A stretch of DNA of 64,000 bases from Verpa conica (taxonomy: Eukaryota; Ascomycota; Pezizomycetes; Pezizales; Morchellaceae), in the NCBI GenBank assembly GCA_033030425.1, contig JAUFSD010000004.1, positions 310,001 to 374,000 on the forward strand, given 5' to 3'. A model generated the notes under the pieces. The model did not search any database. It was given only the letters and a program-made list of their open reading frames with translations, and was not told the DNA's origin. Numbering within the stretch: position 1 is the stretch's first letter; each line of letters opens with the position of its first letter. Both the position numbers and the translations under genes were made by a program. Positions 1 through 12,177 of the stretch are shown here, in pieces.

Positions 1-531
1 CCGGGATCCATATGATAAAAACGCTTATGTTGATCATGGTTATCAGGAGAGCTGTGCCCCACTTGATATATTGCGCCTTCCTCTTGTCAAACATGACTAC
101 TGCACATCTATTGATGATAATCTGCATGAGTAGCTGAATTTGGCAAACCCAGAATATGACTAAACAAATGGCTTGTTAGTACTTAATTGTGGTAATGTAT
201 AAAAAAAAAGTCAACTGTTTTGCTTACGTAGTACAACCGCGTATGAAACACTGACATAAAATTAGCCTTCTATTAAAGATATCAAGAATAGTACTTGGAG
301 GATATCCTACTTTAGCGAGACTTGGTTTGTCAATAGAAGCCACCCTTGGATCGCGATCGCAATACATGCGACTATCTCTCCCCAAACCATGTACACAAAA
401 ACGGATTTCCATGGATTGCGGATCTGTTTACTCTGCTTGAATGCCTCCCATCCAGTCAAGAACCCAACCCCAATTGTGATACCAGCAGAGATACAAGCGA
501 CCTTAATGTCCGTGAGGTCAACTTCTGACAT
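1..531 (-). CDS. Fungal integral membrane protein, 5' part (C-terminus beyond left edge)
   Basis: Model: complement(join(<1..159, 228..250, 311..531)), introns of 68 and 60 nt. The start ATG is at 529-531. The visible peptide has a hydrophobic first helix, a conserved-looking R-N-P-x-x-S turn, a second helix beginning Y-M-V-W-G-E, a third helix with W-V-C-Q-I-Q-L-L-M-Q-I-I-I-N-R, and a fourth ending W-I-P. This order matches a widespread family of fungal polytopic membrane proteins of unknown function, usually annotated only as 'integral membrane protein'. The middle exon is just 23 nt, but it is needed to keep frame and to complete the third helix; a TACTAAC branch site precedes exon 3. Transport or signalling roles cannot be inferred. 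The family match is from memory of the sequence pattern; the C-terminal half cannot be seen. Confidence 0.75.
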
Positions 532-2321
532 TGTGAAAGATGTAACTGTAAAGGTAAGAAGAGAGTGTTGCTAGTTGGCCTTCGGGAGGATTTCTTCTAT
601 CTGGCGCGGCGAGCTTGGGGGGCGGAGGGGCTACTAAAAAGACCGTGAATGCTAAGGCACTTGTGTATCGAAATCCTTGGGTCTTCCAGTATTCTGGTGT
701 GCAGCCTAAGTGGTGGGATTGATAGTTATATATGTAGCCGGGTTCGCCAAAATCAAGCTAGCTGCTGTCAGAATGCCGGATCCGGGAATGCTCCTTTCTG
801 TCAACCCATAGACGAAACAGGAGCGTCAACAGAAAGTAATGGAGGGGGCCAAAACTTAGGATCTTCTACACTCTCTCTTCTCTCTATGGTTGTGGGGTTC
901 TGAAAGGTTCGAGCGCGTTTTCTCCTCCCACCCCCCCCTTCGCACAGTTGAGTTTTTCAAGGTCTCAAAAAAAATAAGCTGACAGAATGTGTGTGTGGCG
1001 CCCTGGTGTTTGTGGCCAATTAAGTTTGCACAAATTCTTCTGGAAAAGACTGCTCCCAAGACATATTGACGGTTCATCCATTCACAAAAACCCCAGAAAT
1101 GGGGGAGTGTGTCCCCCCCCCCTTGATTTTAAGTCCGGGGGTTCCAAAGGTTTCAAAGACTCGGTCGCGATCCATCCGCACCATAAAGTGTGCATAAATC
1201 TCGTTTGCCCGTCCATATCGTGATATCCTATGGTGCACACAAAAGCAATAATGGTAGCTGTCGATCAATCACTCCCTGGTACCCAGATCCCAGCAACTCT
1301 CTACCCATGTGCTGTGGCAACGCAGCAGGAACAAGCTCGTGCTCGTCCTGATAACTAAGATGCACGACCCGGTATTCAGCCCGATGTTACACCGGTTAAC
1401 ATAGACTGGTGAGTAAATTCATGGTAACTCACGATTCTCTTTGTTTTTTTGTCTGTCTGGGGACTCGCCACTATTTTATACATATAACTGACACAAGACA
1501 CCAATAGTATAAAAAAAATACCTAAGAAGAATCAGAGTGTACGTTTGACAGGACTATTAACTTTATGTAATAAGATTCGTAATGACAGGTAAGCATGTGT
1601 TGTAGAACACCACCTACCACAAGGCTGCAGAGGTTCCTTTTACGCCAAGTATCTTTGTGTCGTACACCTTGATTCCCACAAGAGCAAATCTAAGAGCCTT
1701 CCTAGATGGGGTAGTGGTAGTGGTGGCAAAGTGACTTAGCCACTTGTTAGGACCTACATGAAGTTCCAACCCAGCAAAGCCAAAATGTGATTTCGTTGCC
1801 TTGTAGACACGGTTCGCTACCAATATTCCTAATGACTACACAAAAAAAAAAAGAAACATAGAAGACCCACAACATTGATTCGCTTTCGTTGGAATACAAC
1901 TGCTACAATCTGCCATAAGCGGTGGCAAGCCATGAAAAAGAAAGGAAAAAAAAAACACTCAAAGGAGGTGCCTATATAAGCCCAATACCGAGATTTTCCC
2001 TAAACTGGTCCGGGACCTTGGGTCTCCCCATGTTGTAGAGTTTCAGAGCCTTTTCCCCGAGTATAGATACAGACACCAATTCGCCCACCTGCTTCTCCGG
2101 ACACCAGGTCCGTGGTCGAAAGTGGAGACCTGCATTGTCCGTCAACCGGACTATGAAAGCTGGAACCCGTGCATAGTGCCGGTTCTTAGATCTACCTAAT
2201 AGTACCCGAACTTGTAAAGGTGGAGAAATCCCTCCCCCCCCCTCGGATAGCCTAACTAATACCTCGCTACTCTCCGTGTAAGCCCCTCGGAGATTCTGTT
2301 GAGGGGTTTTTTTTTTTATAA

Positions 2322-2472
2322 CTACAAGTAGTCACCGGCGACATTATTGTAGAAACACGGGTTTATAGGCAGGGTTTCTATAGACAATAACACTACCAGA
2401 ATCTTTCACCGAGAACCTAGAGATCCAATAGAAACCTTTATCTACAATAATATCGCCGGTCGCTGTATGTAG
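2322..2472. repeat. Short inverted-repeat (foldback) element
   Basis: Arms at 2322-2353 and 2441-2472 (32 nt each) are reverse complements with about six or seven mismatches. The inner halves share ATTATTGTAGA and ACCGGCGA exactly. A second, weaker inverted pair (GGTTTCTA / TAGAAACC) is nested inside. It has no coding capacity. It could be a MITE relic; no clear target-site duplication is visible. Confidence 0.5.
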
Positions 2473-2869
2473 ATTGTCCCCCCACGGTAAAGACATGTTT
2501 TTAATTTTTTTGTTTTGTTTCCTAAAAATATAATTCTAACTCGCTTTTCAACAAAAAAAAAAAAAAAAAGCATCTACATGTTCCTCCTCTAGTCATACGT
2601 ACAACCCGGAACAAACCTTTTATTCCCCCATGGAAAGAGGACGAACACCTTTGTATAACCCGAGCGCTGTGGAGATCGAGAGTCAAGGTGTACCCCGCCC
2701 CTGTGACGTCCGTAGAAATATAATCCGGAAAGATATTGAATCTGAGATGTGAGGATGTCGCAGAGATACGTAAGCCAGAGGCGTAGGGGGGGAGGGGGAA
2801 GGAATAGAGTAATGCGACGTTGAAACAGACAAGGTTCTACATGCAGGTTTTTTTTTTTCCCCTACGCAA

Positions 2870-2892
2870 AAAAAAGAAAAGAAAAGAAAAGA
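2870..2892. repeat. (AAAAG)n microsatellite
   Basis: A run of A ending in repeated AAAAG units. Confidence 0.7.
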
Positions 2893-3634
2893 ACGCATGC
2901 ACTTCCCTCTCGGCGAATATCCCCCCCAGTTGGCGGACAGAGATTAATCGTATTGAGAAAAAAAAAGATAAAATACCCTAACCCTATTACTCCATTTGCT
3001 TACCCCCCCCCCCTGTTTGCCGCGTGGGAGTTGATCAGGGGGAGCATAAACGGGGGGAGGGGGGCAAAACGGCTGCTGCACGATATATATAATCGAATCT
3101 CTCCATGTGAAGTGAAAGGGCCCAAGGCTTAAAGCACCGTATGTACATGTACTATCTATTGGGGACCCGACTCGGTGAGCAAAAAAGAAAAAAAACAATT
3201 ATATGGTAAACCTAAACTATATCAGTGTTAAAATATTTCCGCTCTTGTACTAGTGAAAAGAAGACGCGGGCCCGGGACTCGAGATAAAATATCCCAGGAA
3301 TTAAAAGCCCTACTGAAATAAGCTAGTGGGTCAGAGGTCAGACCCGATAACAAGTGACTTTATGAATCAATGGCTTTTTTTTCCCTCTTGGTATCGCCTT
3401 TGACGCTGCATATCGCTATATAAAAAAATTGCCCCCCCTCCCCTTCTTCAGGTGCACACCTCGACTAGCCAGGTCCCCGGGCCCTTTATTCGGGATGATA
3501 ATAGGTAAGCCGTAAGGCTGTATATCTGATTGACGTCAAACAGACGCAAACTATAATTTATGTGGGGCTCCCCGATCTTACGGTTGGATTATCAATTAGT
3601 CAATCAATCCCAATTTTGCAGTATATACCGAGAA

Positions 3635-3635
<1 letters not shown>

Positions 3636-3666
<31 letters not shown>

Positions 3667-3672
3667 AAAAAA
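3636..3672. repeat. (GAAA)n microsatellite
   Basis: About eight GAAA units followed by an A run. The Lys/Glu-rich ORF crossing it is a repeat artefact. Confidence 0.85.
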
Positions 3673-4311
3673 ACAAGTGATGATCTATGACGCAAAAAAC
3701 AAAAACAAAAACTATTACACCGCTGCAGGTAATTTCCGTATGTTCCCGGATCATCATATTGTATTCGTAGTAGCTACTAATCATCCTTATCATAAAAATA
3801 CATACCCTAGGGGTTATGTCCAGACCGACGCGTGAATTATTATCGCTCTAGACAGCGAAAGGGTAACATGTTGTGATGGGAATGCCTGCCTGGCTGCCTG
3901 CCTCCATCCAGACTGGTAAAATCTAGATCTAGATCTACTGACATATCAACCCTACTTAACCGGGAGTTAAATAGATTTTTATTTTTTTATACAGGCATGG
4001 TCAGCCCTTTATTCATTACGGACAATAACTACAAAAGCCGTTAGTTGCTTCAACGCTGTTGTTCCAACAACCATCACGTACCTACCTACCTACATGGGGT
4101 AATTACGGTAGATGGCTATGGTGGGTGCCCCACAGCTTAGGTGGGTACCGTCGCTTCGGCTGCAACTAGGAGAAATATTAATGTAAATTTAATTAATTAG
4201 CCATCTTTCTTCAGTGGTCCTTCCTCCCCCCCAATCCCAGGTCGGCGAAGAAGACTTGGCCGGGGATTTCTAGGATATGCGACCGTTGCTTAATTAACGC
4301 CACGAATTATA

Positions 4312-4791
4312 CTGGCGCGGCCGAGAGGTTAATACGTCACGTGGATACTGACAGGGGTTAGAGGCACATAGCAACGGGAGAAAATTTCTCACTATCTTTG
4401 CTACTTGAGGCTCCAAAAAATTAGAAATTGTTCAGGTCTCTAGCCTAGTCCTCTATGAGGTATAAGAGAAAATTTGAGCTAGAGGGAAGCCAATAAGTGT
4501 TGTTGATGGGGGGATAAAGTGGGTGCTGCACATGAGCTACCAGGAGTGAATATAGAAACCTCTCAATTCTTCTGATATCAACCTGATATCAACCATATTA
4601 AGCCCCCTACACAAGAAAAAACAATGATAATTCCCAATATCACTCTAGCCATATAGGCAAATATACTCTCATTTTTTATACATTGTTTTCAGGGTTCTAA
4701 AGCCCATTCTCATGAGAATTTCCCCTCGTTGCTATGTGTCTTTAATCCCTGTTAGTATCCACGTGACGTATTAACCTCTCGGCCGCGCCAG
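4312..4791. mobile_element. MITE with long terminal inverted repeats and TA target-site duplication
   Basis: The element is 480 bp, begins CTGGCGCGGCCGAGAGG and ends with its exact reverse complement. The first 38 bp of the two termini are identical; similarity continues to about 79 bp with scattered mismatches. It is flanked by TA on both sides (4310-4311 and 4792-4793), as expected for Tc1/mariner-type insertion. The interior is AT-rich, contains a short direct duplication (CTGATATCAACC-like, near 4571-4592) and no ORF of note, so it is non-autonomous. The terminal repeat contains a sequence close to a Pol III box A. No transposase that could mobilise it is in the window. Confidence 0.88.
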
Positions 4792-7448
4792 TAGTAAAGC
4801 GCGAAGCGACGTCGACCGGTACTTTCATGTTTTTATAAACTGTATGCTAGATTTTGTACCTAGAAAAAATAAAGGGGGGGGACGTTGACCGATACCGTAT
4901 AAACTTGAATAAACAGACAAGGTTGGGAGACTCTAATCACATATACGTACGTACCCTTACAGAAAAAAACTCTCAATATGTCATCACACTTATTTATTAA
5001 ATACACAATAGAGCACTCGGGTATCGAACTCTCTATGACGACATAGGGGATTGCGACAACAATCGAACCGACCGACCGACCTTCCTTCCTAGTTATGTAG
5101 CCATAATCACAGCGCTCTCTCAAGGAAGAGGAGGAGGAGGAGTAATTAAAACGCACAGTTACAGGATACTAGCTGGCGTACGTCCTCCTCCTCCTCCTCC
5201 CTCGAAATAAGCTTTTTTTTTCTTTCTCGTCCGGAAATCGGCGCGGCATAGAAACCCATGAAGAAAAACCCACTACGGAAAATAACACCCGGTAGGGAGC
5301 ATACACCAAAGCTAAAAAATCTCGACAGCGGGTGTAGGGCAGTTAGAGTATAGTGCACATGCCCCCCCCCTTAATCGCCAGTACCTGCTCTTTCTATACG
5401 TTACCGGGACGGGAGGTCGTTATATGTCAAGTTTATTTTTAAAGAGTGGGTAACGGTACGGTACGGGGGGGGGGGGGTTTGTTTGTTAGTCGGTTAGTTG
5501 GTAAAAGCGTACATAGCTGGCTAGAACTTACGGTGAGGAGTAGAAAGTTCTCTGGCCCCTGTGATGTGGTACATACTGACCGGACCTCTCACAAGGCAGT
5601 GAGTGACCGGATATATACTACGCCATTTCACCTTCATCCTAACTAAACTCCAAGGCAGATTTTCGTACAGCGACCGGCAAAAAAAAAAAAAAGATCGAGG
5701 AATGCGAGACATAGGATTTAGCTTTTTTTATTTGCTCTTTAGCTTTTTGGCGATTCTAGTAGTAGGATTGGCCACAATACCCTGGTAGCAGACCCGTACG
5801 CTGTAGTCACCCGTTTATTGTAGAGGTTATTTGATAGAGGTGCCAAGACTTATATAATAAGTTTCTTCCGTTTCGCTGCTCTTACTCGCTAAGAGACTCT
5901 GTGTTCTAGCGACGAGGGTACATCGCAGGCTCCATATGGCCATCTTTTTAAAGCACCAAACAACCAAACCAGAACCCGCACAGCCGCCGTACTGATTTGA
6001 AAGAATTCCCCCCTATCCGGGGAATGTGGCTAGGTTGTTTTCCCCCTCTGCACACACATTATATATCCCTAGCCACATACCGACGCCGCTAGCTAGCTTA
6101 CCGGCGAAGTATTTGTATTATTATCCTCAGAGTATTTACTAATATACATGCCAAGAAAAAGCATTCATAATCGATTCTAGTCTTGGCAGACACTTTACAA
6201 AGAAATGAAAATAAGAAATAAATTTCTGTTAGGCAGATGTGAATATCTTCAGTTTCAGTAGACGTATCCGCAGGCACATTTTATAAGCATTAAATATATG
6301 GGTAAACAGAGCACCGGAGTGAGTGCGGCTGGAAAACACAATTAGTACTGTACGTAGTAGAAAACAATTAGTCTTGGACCTGCGCTAGCTAGTATTATAG
6401 GAACTAGTAAACTAATAACAACTACACTCCTCCGGCTATCGGATAGCTAGCGTTTCCTCAGAACTTATAAAAGCAGACATCCCTCAAAGCTCTTGGCCTT
6501 CCTAAACAAAATCATGTCATGGAAAAACTATGGGGGGAGGGAAAGCTCTATCACCGCGATCCGAACTTTCCCATGAAACGACGGTCTACCTTTTGCAAAC
6601 AACTGCGGCCTCTACTCCCCGGAAGTCCCTGTGGCAGCATATTTACCCACGGAAATGTCTGGCAGGGGCACAGATGCTATCCGAGAAGCTATACGCAGAC
6701 TCACAATAGTACAAGCTCTGTATAGCTAGAACTCTACAGGCAATTATTCCGTACCGGGAAAAGCCCATTGGGCCATACTGCCAGGAACTCATAGAATGGG
6801 AATACGCGAGCGTAGCCCCCCGTGTTATCCTGGGTAATGTCCTGATTTTCCGGGTGATATTACATGCCACAGAATGTTTCTACGTATCTTGGCGCCAAGA
6901 CTCCCGTGCCTCATTATGCTTACAATACTGTCTTTGAGAGGACTTCGGGGCTGACCCCGCGCCCGGAATACAAGAGGCATTGTTCTATGTGTTTTTTCTG
7001 TCGTCTGATGTCACAAACTTACTCATTGTCGTCAAAATATGGTACCTGATCAGCACCTTCAGATAGCAGAATCCTGACCGGACATGCCAGTGGTACCGGG
7101 GCAGCGCTCTCAGGAATAGAATCAGCTGTCCGAATACGGCAGTCTCGCTTTCTTACAAGATGTAGCTAGTTATAAATGAAAGAGCATTTCAGCAGATTAT
7201 GTTTTTTTGCTCCACTAAGCTTCCTGGAGAAACTAAGTCTCCAACCACATTCCTTTCTTTTCATTCATTCATTTTTATTTTATTTTTCATTCGTTCTTTA
7301 CCAAGTTCTAGACTGGATCTAGACACTTACATTCATTTTTCGTAGGGGTTTATTAGGTTTGTTGAATCCAACTAGAGACTCTTTATAAATGATTACTAAT
7401 AGTTTTCGGCTGATGTAGTTGAGGAGCTCATAACGGAATATCTCTATA

Positions 7449-10198
7449 ATGTCTTCTATGAGTAAAATCTATGTTGTCCTCTGCTATGCTCTCCTCCTTA
7501 GTTCCGCTGCTGCGGAAACATTAAAGGTACAAAGGAGTGAGGAAATTGAGCGGAGACACCTGTTAGTACACCTACTCAATATAGACTGTAGTGAAGACTA
7601 CTGACACTCTCCGGTAATATTAGTGAAAAGCGTGAACCAATTATCGGTGGATTGCTCAAAATACTACCAAAGGTAATACCAAAGGCAATACCAAAGGCAA
7701 TACCAAAGGCGGTACCTAAGGCAATACCTAAGGCGATACCTAAGGCGATACCTAAGACTATACCTAAGGCGATACCGAAGCCATCAGTACCTCCAAAGGT
7801 CAATATACCAAAACCAGTAACACCACCAAAGGTTACTGGTCCAAAGGGCGGGCCAACACCACCTAAGACTGTTCCAAAGGTACCGACACCACCAAAGACT
7901 GGACCAAAGACACCTCCAAAGGTACCGACACCACCAAAGACTGGACCAAAGACACCACCAAAGACGCCCACACCGCCAAAGACTGGACCAAAGACACCAC
8001 CAAAGACGCCGACACCACCTAAGACCGGACCAAAGACACCACCAAAGACGCCGACGCCACCAAAGACTGGACCAAAGACGCCGACACCGCCAAAGACTGG
8101 GCCAAAGACACCCACACCACCTAAGACTGGGCCGAAGACACCGACACCACCTAAGACCGGACCGAAGACACCCACACCACCCAAAACCGGGCCAAAGACG
8201 CCGACTGGACCAAAGACACCAACCGGGCCAAAGGCTGGACCAAAGACACCTACTGGGCCAAAGACGCCGACTGGACCAAAGTCTGGACCGAAGACGCCGA
8301 CCGGGCCGAAGACTGGGCCAAAGACACCAACCGGGCCAAAGACTGGACCGAAGACACCGACTGGACCAAAGGCTGGACCGAAAACGCCGACCGGGCCGAA
8401 GACTGGACCAAAGACCGGTCCAAAGACGCCGACTGGACCAAAGACTGGGCCAAAGACGCCGACTGGACCAAAGACTGGACCGAAAACGCCGACCGGGCCG
8501 AAGACTGGGCCAAAGACACCAACCGGGCCAAAGACTGGACCGAAAACGCCAACCGGGCCAAAGACTGGACCGAAGACCCCGACTGGACCAAGGTCTGGAC
8601 CGAAAGCGCCAACCGGGCCGAAGACTGGGCCAAAGACACCTACTGGGCCAAAGACTGGACCAAAGACACCGACTGGGCCAAAGACCGGGCCAAAGACGCC
8701 GACTGGACCAAAGACTGGGCCAAAGACACCTACTGGGCCAAAGTCTGGACCGAAGACACCGACTGGACCAAAGACTGGACCGAAAACGCCGACCGGGCCG
8801 AAGACCGGGCCAAAGACACCTACTGGGCCAAAGACTGGACCAAAGACGCCGACTGGACCAAAGACTGGACCAAAGACTGGGCCAAAGACCGGGCCAAAGG
8901 CACCAACTGGACCAAAGACCGGGCCAAAGACACCTACTGGGCCAAAGACCGGGCCAAAGACGCCGACTGGACCAAAGACTGGACCAAAGACTGGGCCAAA
9001 GGCACCAACTGGACCAAAGACCGGGCCAAAGACACCTACTGGGCCAAAGACTGGACCGAAGACGCCGACTGGGCCAAAGGGTGGACCAAAAACCGGACCA
9101 AAGACACCGACTGGGCCAAAAACCGGACCAAAGACACCTACTGGGCCAAAGACCGGGCCAAAGACCCCGACTGGACCAAAGGCTGGACCGAAAACGCCGA
9201 CAGGGCCGAAGACTGGGCCAAAGACACCTACTGGACCAAAGACTGGACCAAAGACACCTACTGGGCCAAAGACCGGGCCAAAGACGCCGACTGGGCCAAA
9301 GACTGGACCAAAGACGCCGACTGGGCCAAAGACTGGACCAAAGACGCCGACTGGGCCAAAGACTGGACCGAAGACGCCGACTGGGCCAAAGGGTGGACCA
9401 AAAACCGGACCAAAGACACCTACTGGACCAAAGACTGGGCCAAAGACTGGACCGAAGACGCCGACTGGACCAAAGACTGGACCGAAGACGCCTACCGGGC
9501 CAAAGACTGGACCGAGAACGCCGACCGGGCCGAAGACTGGGCCAAAAACACCACCTAATACCGGTGGACCAAGAAACACCGGCGGGCCAAGAAACACTGG
9601 TGGACCAAGAAACACTGGGCCAAGCAACACTGGTGGACCAAGAAACACTGGGCCAAGCAACACTGGTGGACCAAGAAACACTGGTGGACCAAGAAACACT
9701 GGTGGACCAAGAAATACTGGGCCAAGCAACACTGGTGGACCAAGAAACACTGGTGGACCAAGAAACACTGGTGGACCAAGAAATACTGGGCCAAGCAACA
9801 CTGGTGGACCAAGAAACACTGGTGGACCAAGAAACACTGGTGGACCAAGAAACACTGGTGGACCAAGAAATACCGGTGGACCAAGAAACAACGGTGGTCC
9901 CGGGAACAGCGGTAACCCCAGGAACACTGGTGGACCAAGAACCAACCAACAACCCAGCCAATGGAGAAACCCCGATAATTGGTTTAACGCCATCGACAGA
10001 GTCAATGACGTCGTGAATACCGGTATGAATGTCCAACAGCAGTGGCAACAACAGCAACAACAATACCAGCCGCAGCAACAATACCAGCCGCAGCAATACC
10101 AGCCGCAGCAATACCAGCCATCTTACCCACAGCAGAGTTATGAGCAGCCAGCTTATCAGCAGCCTTACCAGTCTGATCCTTATGGAGGGGGCTGGTAA
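7449..10198 (+). CDS. Secreted Pro/Gly/Lys/Thr tandem-repeat protein
   Basis: Proposed model: join(7449..7526, 7631..10198), 881 aa. Exon 1 begins MSSMSKIYVVLCYALLLSS and then AAAE, a textbook signal peptide. The 104-nt intron (GTACAA...AAAAG) is inferred because the repeat frame has no ATG of its own. After the junction comes a dibasic LKRE site that a Kex2-type protease could cut. The mature region is almost pure repeat: I-P-K-A tetrads, then P-P-K-T-G-P-K-T-P units, about 1.4 kb of decapeptide-like GPKTGPKTPT units, about 16 copies of NTGGPR interspersed with GPS variants, and a C-terminal tail (WRNPDNWFNAIDRVNDVVN, then Q/Y/P-rich, ending GGGW). A Lys about every four to five residues makes it strongly basic. 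It resembles structural or adhesive wall proteins in composition only; no known family is recognised. A different acceptor would change only a few residues. Confidence 0.72.
7652..9926 (+). repeat. Coding tandem-repeat array (12-30 nt units)
   Basis: The array is nested inside the secreted protein gene. Three blocks with different units follow each other: a 12-nt IPKA unit (about 7655-7790), a GPK/TPT unit of roughly 30 nt (about 7840-9550), and an 18-nt NTGGPR unit (about 9556-9926). All unit lengths are multiples of three, so several frames on both strands stay open. Confidence 0.85.
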
Positions 10199-12177
10199 TT
10201 GGGAGGGATAGATGGTAGGGATTTCTAGAGTAGTTAGTTAGAGACGGATGGGTAGTAGGAGCGGAGGAATGTGGGAAATGATTGATTTTTTTTGATTTTT
10301 TTTGTTGCAGTCGGCCCGCACTTTTAAAGATTGCTTATGACTGTAAGAAGCCAGATACTGTTTGTGACTCGGGCAATGAATGTAACGCGCTTTTCTATTT
10401 ATTTGATCTATCATATTTGATATCGTTATTTTTTTTTGAGGGGATGGGTGTTTGGGGGGAAGGGTACTGTACTAGAAAATGGTTAGTATTGTTTGCTTTT
10501 GTACTGTATCTAACGAATGGTTCAAAACCGATGACACTCTCAGATAAGCTCTTGTTTCCTGGCTGTTGGTGATAACCGGAACCAATATTCTTCAACACAG
10601 CAGACACAAACCCCGAGTGATTTCTCATGAAACGGCACAAGTACCGATAGCATCCGAAGTCTTCCGCCTAGAGTCTCCGTGCATTACGCGACCTCACACG
10701 GCTGGGGAAACTCTAATTTCCCAGGGTGGGGGGAATTGTGGCTGGACGTGGGGGCCGAGCCTTGGGCTATGAATATACACGTAGTGTAAATACGATGTGG
10801 CCTCTGTGTGCTACTATAATGAAGGTTAGTCGTAAAGAGACCTAAGGACCCCTGAGAGGTATCAATGATTCCGCAAGATTACTAATTTTGTGGTAGTACT
10901 CGAGCTGCCGTTTTGTGTCTTTTGCCTAGCACCGCAAGAACGCAAAAATAGACCGGTACTTCTGATATCCTAGATTCTGTCTAGATGAGTATTTTCTAGA
11001 TATCATCCGGTAATCTTTTTGCCGGCGGCTTATGATGGCAATAGATATGTGAATATACCTAGATACTGATTCGTTAGTATCTTAGTAAGGAGATGTATCC
11101 GGAAACTTCCTATTCTACAGTTTAGGTACGTACTGCAGATCAATTACCATGTGGGGAGTTGTAACTAACTGTTTAGTTTTGTCTCGGAAACAGCCAATCA
11201 GCCAGATGACGTCGAGTGCTGAATGCTGACAGAAACGAAACGAGCAGCAATCCTTTGGATAAGGGGCATCATTTCCAATGTGGTATGCACTGCGTAGCAG
11301 CTATATCGGGGTCAGGCTGGAGAAAAAGAAAGCATTATGATGGAGATGTTAGGCATTGGGCGGGGAAAGGTAGATTATTAACGTTTTGTGGTACCTATGT
11401 CTCGGTCTCTCGCATAAAGGGCGGTGAATGGACTACGGTGCGGGAGGTGAAGGGGATCTATTACAAGCGCGTCTAACACGATTAGGGTTTGGCGAGCAGA
11501 GAGTGAAACGGCTGCTAGGGGTGGTGGTCTGAGGATATATGTAGGTATGCATCTCTGTTGGGACATACGGGAGATTGATGGTGACACCGGGCGCCACAGC
11601 TCATATCTCGTGCCACATGCTGACAAACGGCTAGCCTTTCTTCGTTAATCTAATGTAACATGGCATTCCTTTACCCGAGAGGAGTTTAATGAGGAGAGAA
11701 GAGAGGAAGAGGGTACAGAGGGGGCATAGAGCAGAATAGAATATAGAGCGGAGGGTACAGAGGAGGGCATAGAGCAGAATACAGCAGAGTACCTGTATCT
11801 AATTGGTTAAAGAGACAGCGCGGGGTGCATAGATACATGTACTCTCTCTCTTTTTTAGTCCTCTCCATCGTATCGATCGGTCAAGTGCTGCAGCCTCTCT
11901 ACAAGCACTGTTGCCTCAGCCTCAGCCGCATCCCCCTAACGCAACCCGGCCTTGGCTAGCATCCGTTCTCACGTCAACGACAACCCTGGGCTTCTACCTT
12001 TTGGCCCGTTTGTTTCCCTTTCGCGTTATAGCTTGTTTGCACACTACATGTAGGTGGGAATGTCGAAACAATACCACACATCCTTTGACGAGACGACGAG
12101 GTCTCCAATGTCTGTCTATCCCTTCCCCTCCTCTCCCTCCTGACAAGCATATTACACTTCTTTGTGCGCTTGGAACA
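10199..12177. other. Intergenic region and 5' leader of the next gene
   Basis: No supportable gene is seen. A small imperfect inverted pair (GATATCCTAGA ... TCTAGATATC) lies near 10963-11003. From about 11890 the strand becomes pyrimidine-rich, typical of a fungal core promoter and leader, and leads into the gene whose coding starts at 12178. Confidence 0.55.

Larger units (their letters stand above)
532..7448. other. Gene-poor intergenic region
   Basis: I see no supportable gene in these 6.9 kb. ORFs here are short, start in low-complexity DNA and resemble no family. The region holds many homopolymer runs (A, T, C and G of 7-18 nt), a (GAAA)n tract, two inverted-repeat elements listed separately, and short tandem runs such as CCTG near 3886, CTAC near 4078 and GACC near 5068. 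Confidence 0.6.

Noticed and set aside
3560..3835. Lys/Glu-rich ORF
   Set aside because: Created by the (GAAA)n microsatellite.
4312..4350. tRNA-Ser/Leu-like D-arm suggesting a tRNA gene or SINE
   Set aside because: No anticodon arm, T-arm or box B at the right distance; the sequence is the end of a long terminal inverted repeat.
7652..9926. CRISPR-like regular repeats
   Set aside because: Units are contiguous, in frame, without unique spacers; this is a coding minisatellite in a eukaryote.
7576..10005. Antisense frame of about 809 codons (Phe/Gly/Val/Pro repeats) and a second of about 775 codons
   Set aside because: Shadows of the sense repeat array; no signal peptide, no splice support, and composition dictated by the complementary repeat.
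11216..11476. 86-codon plus-strand ORF
   Set aside because: No domain, no splice partners and no leader features; composition looks like random intergenic DNA.
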